From positions 16,823-51,767 of the forward strand of contig WELA01005344.1 of assembly GCA_009602735.1 (NCBI GenBank): 34,945 nt of DNA, written 5' to 3'. Position 1 is the first letter of the stretch. Each line of letters opens with the position of its first letter. The stretch is from Mesotaenium endlicherianum (Eukaryota > Streptophyta > Zygnematophyceae > Zygnematales > Mesotaeniaceae). The translations under genes and the position numbers were made by a program. Below the pieces are notes generated by a model. That model ran no database searches. It had not been told where the DNA came from and worked only from the letters and a program-made list of their open reading frames with translations. Of this stretch, positions 30,249 through 34,945 are shown piece by piece.

Positions 30249-31072
30249 CAGTGAGGCCCCATTGAGCACATTTGAGGAGGTCAAAGACCTTGACCTCACC
30301 TGCTCGTGTCATAACCAAGTCTGATTGGTTGAAAAAAATGTGCAAACCTTTGTGAGCAACGACTAAAGATTCCCCAAGATTCTCCTTTGCCACAGACTTC
30401 CGTCGTGTTCCGGCCCCAGAACAAGGCCGTTATGTTCAAAATGTGAACTTCGGGTACAGTTACCTGTCCAAAGACGCCGGAAGGGATTTTTAGCGACGAT
30501 ATATTGCCCCTTCTTCGGAAAATGGCCATCCCTACTCCCTCCCGGGGCCCAAGGATTTCATTGGCATGCACTGAAGAGTACTGTACAAATTTACGAGGTA
30601 CATCGTTCCAAAATCTTCGTCCGCGTAGCGGCCCGCATGTGCTCAAGGTATTTTAAGGTCACGGACGTCCTGAACGAAAAGGCGTCAAAACTCAAAGGGC
30701 AGCTCTTCAAAAAGTTGCCCAAATGTTTGGACGATATTTTCATTTCCCTCCTCCCTCCTCCACCACAAGCGTCTTCTTCCCTTACAAAGTACTAAACCTA
30801 ATTATCACATTGTCCACTCTCGGCTCACTTTTCAGCACTTGTTGACGTCCTTCAAGAACACCAATATGAATTAGAAATGCCCGGCCTGGTCGGTGATAAG
30901 CAGAGGTCACTGAAGTACTTGAGTGCGGTCCTATTGAGGCGACTTCACGAAGGTCAACCGGGGTTTCACCAGAACCCTCGAGGTTCAACTGATTCATCTG
31001 ACAGGCCTACGAGGTCTGGGGTCAATCTTTACCGTTTTGACCTCCGTAAATGCGTGCAATGGGGCCTCATTG
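30249..31072. mobile_element. Non-autonomous TIR element (MITE-like, 824 bp) with TAA duplication
   Basis: The left end CAGTGAGGCCCCATTG..CATTTGAGGAGGTCAAA and the reverse complement of the right end CAATGAGGCCCCATTG..CATTTACGGAGGTCAAA pair over about 39 bases with a few mismatches. TAA lies just outside each end (30246-30248 and 31073-31075). A 3-bp TWA duplication suggests the PIF/Harbinger group. No transposase is present; a 116-codon minus-strand frame inside (30296-30646) resembles nothing known. The superfamily assignment is tentative. Confidence 0.68.
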
Positions 31073-31075
31073 TAA

Positions 31076-33480
31076 GACAAGCAAACTATGGTTGTTACCC
31101 CTCAAAAGTGCAAAAATGAACATGACGGACCCTTGAACTTTGAGAAAATTTGGAATGCCATTGGCACAAGTATTCGATTGTCAAAGTCACGTGTTAATTA
31201 CTTACATGCGCGATAATATGCCCGACACCCTTTTTTCCCCTTTCTATGCACTTTCATAATTAAAAACTCTAGTACGTAAGTAGCGTAAGTAGCTTAAGTA
31301 GCTAAGTAGCTCCAAGCATTCAACTCTGTCTTGAAATAACCATTTTTGCCCCCCTTTTTTTTTTCGAGACACCTAGTACGGAACATGGGGTGGAAGCTGG
31401 CGCTAAGTTTCTAATATTTTGAATACGGAGCCTTAAATTTTTGAATCTTGTCACTAAATTTTCTAAGTTTGAACTCAGAGCGCTATTAGTACATATTTGT
31501 TTGATTAAAGGTCGCTAATTCACTGTACTAATTTTGACATTTTGATTCCAATGCGCTAATTTAAAACCTTAAATTTTGGGCGCTATTTCACCCGGATTCT
31601 TGAAAGGAGTTTCCCCCCCATCGTACGGAAGCACGTTTTTGACGACGACACTTAAGACAGCGCTGGAGACTTGAAATCACATGTGACAACCATCAGGGCC
31701 AGAGATGGAGCCGGATGGGGCATGCTGCTAAATGCGTACATATTGCCAAAAATAGCATTCCTTGGTACATGAATACGCCATCATAATGTACACTCACTTT
31801 TGAGACCACCAAAGAAACAATTTGCCATACTTAGCTTCAAGGCATGATAATACATATACACACATATATATATATATATTTTATCATGTACATGGACGCA
31901 GCATAGCCTAAGCTACCTTGCGAGCCACTCAGAGCTCTCAATCTGCACTTCTCCAACTGACCTATGGGAGCCCTTGAAGACTCTCGTCACCAACAAGGAG
32001 TGCAAGCAAGCGCAAAAAATTTGGTAGAGGAGAAGCTGGCAGGTGGCAGCTTGTGAGGCTACACCTGTCAATCCACGCGTCAATCACGCTTCCCCTTCCA
32101 ACCTCTCCCGCAGAGCTACCGCTGTCGTCCACCCCTCTCCTCTCCATCTTGCCCTCTCGCTCTTCGTCCAACCTGCTTCTCTGCATACCACTCAGGTAGT
32201 GTCTACAGCAGCTAGGAGCTTAGGGTGACCAGGTGCGGATGTAAGGAAGGGCATGTTGTTCTTCTTTTGGAAACATGTGGAAACATCCTGCAGAGGAACA
32301 CTAGTATCAAAAAAGATGTACTGGTACTAAGGAACTCATATAAATCCCGATTTACTTGGCCATCTACTTGGCCAGCAGCCAGCTATGTAACACAATAACA
32401 GTACAAAGCCGCTGTAATTATTCTCAATCCTGCACGGTTGACTTGAGAGTAAATCCTCCTCATCCAGGGACGATGATGAGCTAAGAGTCAAAATTTTCCT
32501 CCGCCTGCAGACCTGACACATCTCCTCTGCTAATTGTGTTGCTGAAGGTAAACCATCTGTAATTTGAAAGTATGTGTAACAGAGCTCGAGGCCCTCACCT
32601 GCCTCCCTCCACTTGCATAACTACTTGGGGTTTAGAATCCCAATGGCTGATAGGGACGAGAGAAGTTGTGAACACTATTTTGTTCCCTACGCTAAATGTT
32701 TACAAGACCCGGAGACCTTGTCCGCCTGCATGCGGAGTTGACACTTTCCTTCGCTGCAACAGCCGACGAGCAACAAACCCCACTGCACCACACGGCCATA
32801 GTCCCACAACTCGAAAGAAGAAAAGGTAGAAACAAGCTTGCCTTGCAAAGCTCCTTGTCCCCCCCGTCAGAAGGCGTCTCCTCCTTGCCGCCACATGTCT
32901 ACCAACTTCTGACGCAGGCACGCTGCCTCGCTGTCCCCTCGCTTTCGCCTTCTCCCTCCCACCCTGCTCCTCCCCTCCCCTCCCCTCCCAGCCGCTCCCC
33001 TCCCCGTCCTCGCCTACGCAGCATCCTCAGTGCCAGACGTACGACAACACCTCCGCGGTGCCTGCATCGACAGCTGGCAGAATTGCACCAGCTTCGACGC
33101 CTTCTCCTTTCCACCTATCACTCAATGGGTCCACTAGGTCCACTCCCCCCGACAATCTTTGCGCAGGCAGGGCCAACCGGCCTGGCTACCGTCTCCCCAC
33201 CTTGTCTCTGAAAGTGGGGCTAACGTGGCTGGCCCAGCTGTCAGCAGGCCTACAGTGGGCCCCCCCTAGGCAGCCCGCCTACATCCAGCCCAGTCCCTGC
33301 AGACGACGCATGCAGAGCTGGCAAAGCTCAGAGCTGTGTGCAGGCCCTACTTCTCCCCCTTCACAAGCAGCTCGACTACTTGCCACCTGTCCCTCGTGTC
33401 CCTGAAGCTGGGGCAGATGAGACTGGCCTATCTGAGTTTAGATAGCAGGCCTACTACTCCCCCCCAATGAGCAGCTTCTC
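31076..33480. other. Non-coding DNA with short repeats, no confident gene
   Basis: It holds GTAAGTAGC-type tandem repeats at 31271-31310, an AT-rich stretch with recurring GCGCTA..TTT phrases at 31400-31600, a TA repeat at about 31862-31880, and C-rich low complexity at about 32930-33020. Between 33170 and 33530 a phrase GTCTCTGAAAGTGGGGC / GTCCCTGAAGCTGGGGC / GTCCCTGAAGGCGGGGC recurs near 33204, 33399 and 33502, probably copies related to the leucine-rich-repeat gene to the right. Confidence 0.5.
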
Positions 33481-33483
33481 CAC

Positions 33484-34240
33484 CTACCTTTTGCGCGTCG
33501 TGTCCCTGAAGGCGGGGCAGACGCGGCACAGACCGGGTGGCTTGGGGGTCGGGCGCCTCGTGTCATTGAACAGCTGGCGGGCGTCGCCAGGTGGCAACCT
33601 GGCGCAGGGCTTTCCTCGAGCTGCATACTTCGCATAGGTTTCGTAACATGGCCACTCGCTGTCCTCCTCCTCCTCCTCCTCCTCGTGGCAATCGCAGCAC
33701 AGGTGACCGCCACGTAGCGCTGCAGGGCAAACAGGCCGTCCACGTGAGGGAGCAGAGCGCACGAGGATAGCCAAAGCTTCTCCAGTGAGCGCGTGTTCCT
33801 CTCGCAGATGTGCAACGCGGGCTCCGCCCACGTCAGCATGGCCGTCCAGACTGAGTTCCAAATAGGTTAGCTGGGTGAGGTGCTCCAAGTGGGGCCACGC
33901 CGTTCCGCCAGCGAGGCTCAGCATCAACTAGCGGAGGTTGGGTGTGAACACAAAATAATTGCGCTGGATGGGTGCTCCGCAAGGCTCCAGCTTGGGAATA
34001 TCCAGCAACGGCAGGGATTGCTCGTTCTTAGAGATGCCCTTCTCGCAGACGCGCAGCGTCTGCAGGTGGGAGCTGGAGATGCGCAAGGAAGCCACTGCCA
34101 ATGCCGCTGCTGGGGGCGTCTTGGGATTGGTGGAGCGCCCGAAGCACGAGAGAGAGAGCGATGTTAGCTGGCTTAGCGGCGCAATCGCATCCATCTCCCA
34201 CACGCCAAATTGGAGGAGGAAGGGAGGCGCAGCACAGCAG
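33484..34240 (-). pseudogene. Decayed leucine-rich-repeat protein gene fragment
   Basis: Minus-strand frames carry repeat-like phrases LSQLTSLSLSC, LQTLRVCEKG, HLTQLTYLELSLDG and RSLEKLWLSSCAL at 20-30 residue spacing, as in plant-type or F-box LRR proteins. A stop (33928-33930) interrupts the first frame between NLR and LMLSL, and a frame change at about 33815-33840 separates the third and fourth repeats. A TCC run (33662-33684) encodes poly-Glu on the minus strand. A possible donor, AAAG|GTAGGT, ends the frame near 33484. No start or full domain is seen. It could be a pseudogene or a gene with unrecognised introns. Confidence 0.5.
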
Positions 34241-34599
34241 GCAATTATCGTTATTATAACCCCTATATCATTGAGTATTCGACTTTATCATTCGAGAAAA
34301 TATTATTCTTATTGTGATTACTAATACTGTTGTTATGATTACTAACATCACTATCACTCTGATATCCTTCTTCATTACCAATATGAACATTTAAGATCAC
34401 AATAGTTTTGTTAGGGTTTACTCTCGCGTACCCCGGGGGGGGGGGAGGGGCGAGGGGTCCCTTAGTGCAATATTGCAAGTTGCGGGAGTTCACAAGAACG
34501 TGCACGCGGAACGTAAGAGCGATGCAACGAACAAAGCAAAGAAAGCCGAGCGGGGGCAGTGGTAGTCCAGGCATGCTTAGAGAGCCTGCCCACCTGAAG
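34241..34599. other. AT-rich and G-rich intergenic DNA, no gene seen
   Basis: A degenerate TTATT/GTTATGATTACTA-rich stretch spans about 34243-34400, and an 11-base G run sits at about 34434-34445. Confidence 0.6.
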
Positions 34600-34945
34600 T
34601 GTAGTGATTTGAGTTATTATATATTAGTTTGCATATATTTTAATGTTTTCAAATATATTTGGAGTAGTATTGTGTGGATTCAAGTGTGAATAGGTACTCT
34701 AGTGACTTGGTTCATGTCCTTTGAACCCTCTAAGGCATTTTCAAAGTTAGAGGAAAGACCTAGAAGAACTCCACGTGGCAAAAGTCAAATGTGCCATTTT
34801 TAGGTCAAAAGGACATGTGTACATTATTCTAGAAAGAGGTGGCAAGTTTTGGGATGTGTTGGGTGCCGACACATCAACATACACCTTCCTAGAAATTACT
34901 TATGTAGCAAGTATATAAACAAGAGCTAGAACATAGAAAGACATT
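34600..34945 (+). repeat. LTR of the same chromovirus family, plus orientation, cut by window edge
   Basis: It begins TGTAGTGATTTGAG, exactly the LTR start of the 12296-19239 element but on the plus strand. It matches for the 346 visible bases with scattered differences (for example AGTGACTTGG for AGTAACTTGG, and CACGTGG for CACATGG on the other strand). About 160 bases of a full-length LTR would lie beyond the window, so solo LTR and full element cannot be told apart. Confidence 0.93.

Noticed and set aside
30296..30646. 116-codon minus-strand frame inside the TIR element
   Set aside because: No transposase motif or recognisable domain; composition looks non-coding.
33058..33405. Plus-strand frames in the C-rich region
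   Set aside because: Low complexity and repeated phrases; the LRR-like signal lies on the minus strand.
1..34945. CRISPR arrays, rRNA or tRNA genes
   Set aside because: No regular repeat-spacer array, cloverleaf or rRNA segment was recognised by eye. The tandem repeats found are simple or minisatellite in type.

Overview
The window looks like nuclear DNA of a green-lineage eukaryote, most likely a streptophyte alga. The reasons are multi-exon genes with GT-AG introns of about 0.25-1 kb, three plant-type genes (MON2-like, a metallo-beta-lactamase-fold hydrolase, a small group-3-type LEA protein), a chromovirus whose primer-binding site fits plant initiator tRNA-Met with one mismatch, and heavy GT, CT and CNG simple repeats. 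No bacterial or organellar features are seen. The species cannot be fixed from the sequence alone.

Layout. Positions 228-2860 (minus) hold the first four coding exons of a MON2-like Golgi/endosome trafficking gene that runs off the left edge. Positions 20530-27004 (plus) hold a complete nine-exon hydrolase gene; its assembled exons give 325 codons plus a stop. These two genes point away from each other, and about 17 kb of nested retrotransposons fills the space between their start codons. Positions 28052-29249 (minus) hold a three-exon LEA gene. Further right lie non-coding DNA, a TIR element with a TAA duplication (30249-31072), a decayed leucine-rich-repeat gene (about 33484-34240, minus), and the start of another LTR copy running off the right edge (34600-34945).

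The main discovery is the older element, about 4534-20390 (plus). It is a decayed Ty3/gypsy-type retrotransposon with the order gag-like, protease, C5-cytosine DNA methyltransferase, long unclassified spacer, reverse transcriptase, RNase H, integrase, PHD finger, polypurine tract, 3' LTR. It therefore carries a DNA-methylation writer and a probable histone-tail reader in one unit. Its long central frame is preserved but studded with stops, and several catalytic residues are replaced. Nearly all of these changes fit C-to-T or G-to-A transitions.

Two later insertions break it. One is a 722-bp solo-LTR-like element inside the methyltransferase (target duplication GATTC). The other is a full-length, open-frame chromovirus on the minus strand inside the integrase (target duplication AATAG) that also has an extra partial LTR. 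The nesting gives a clear relative order: methyltransferase element first, then the two insertions.
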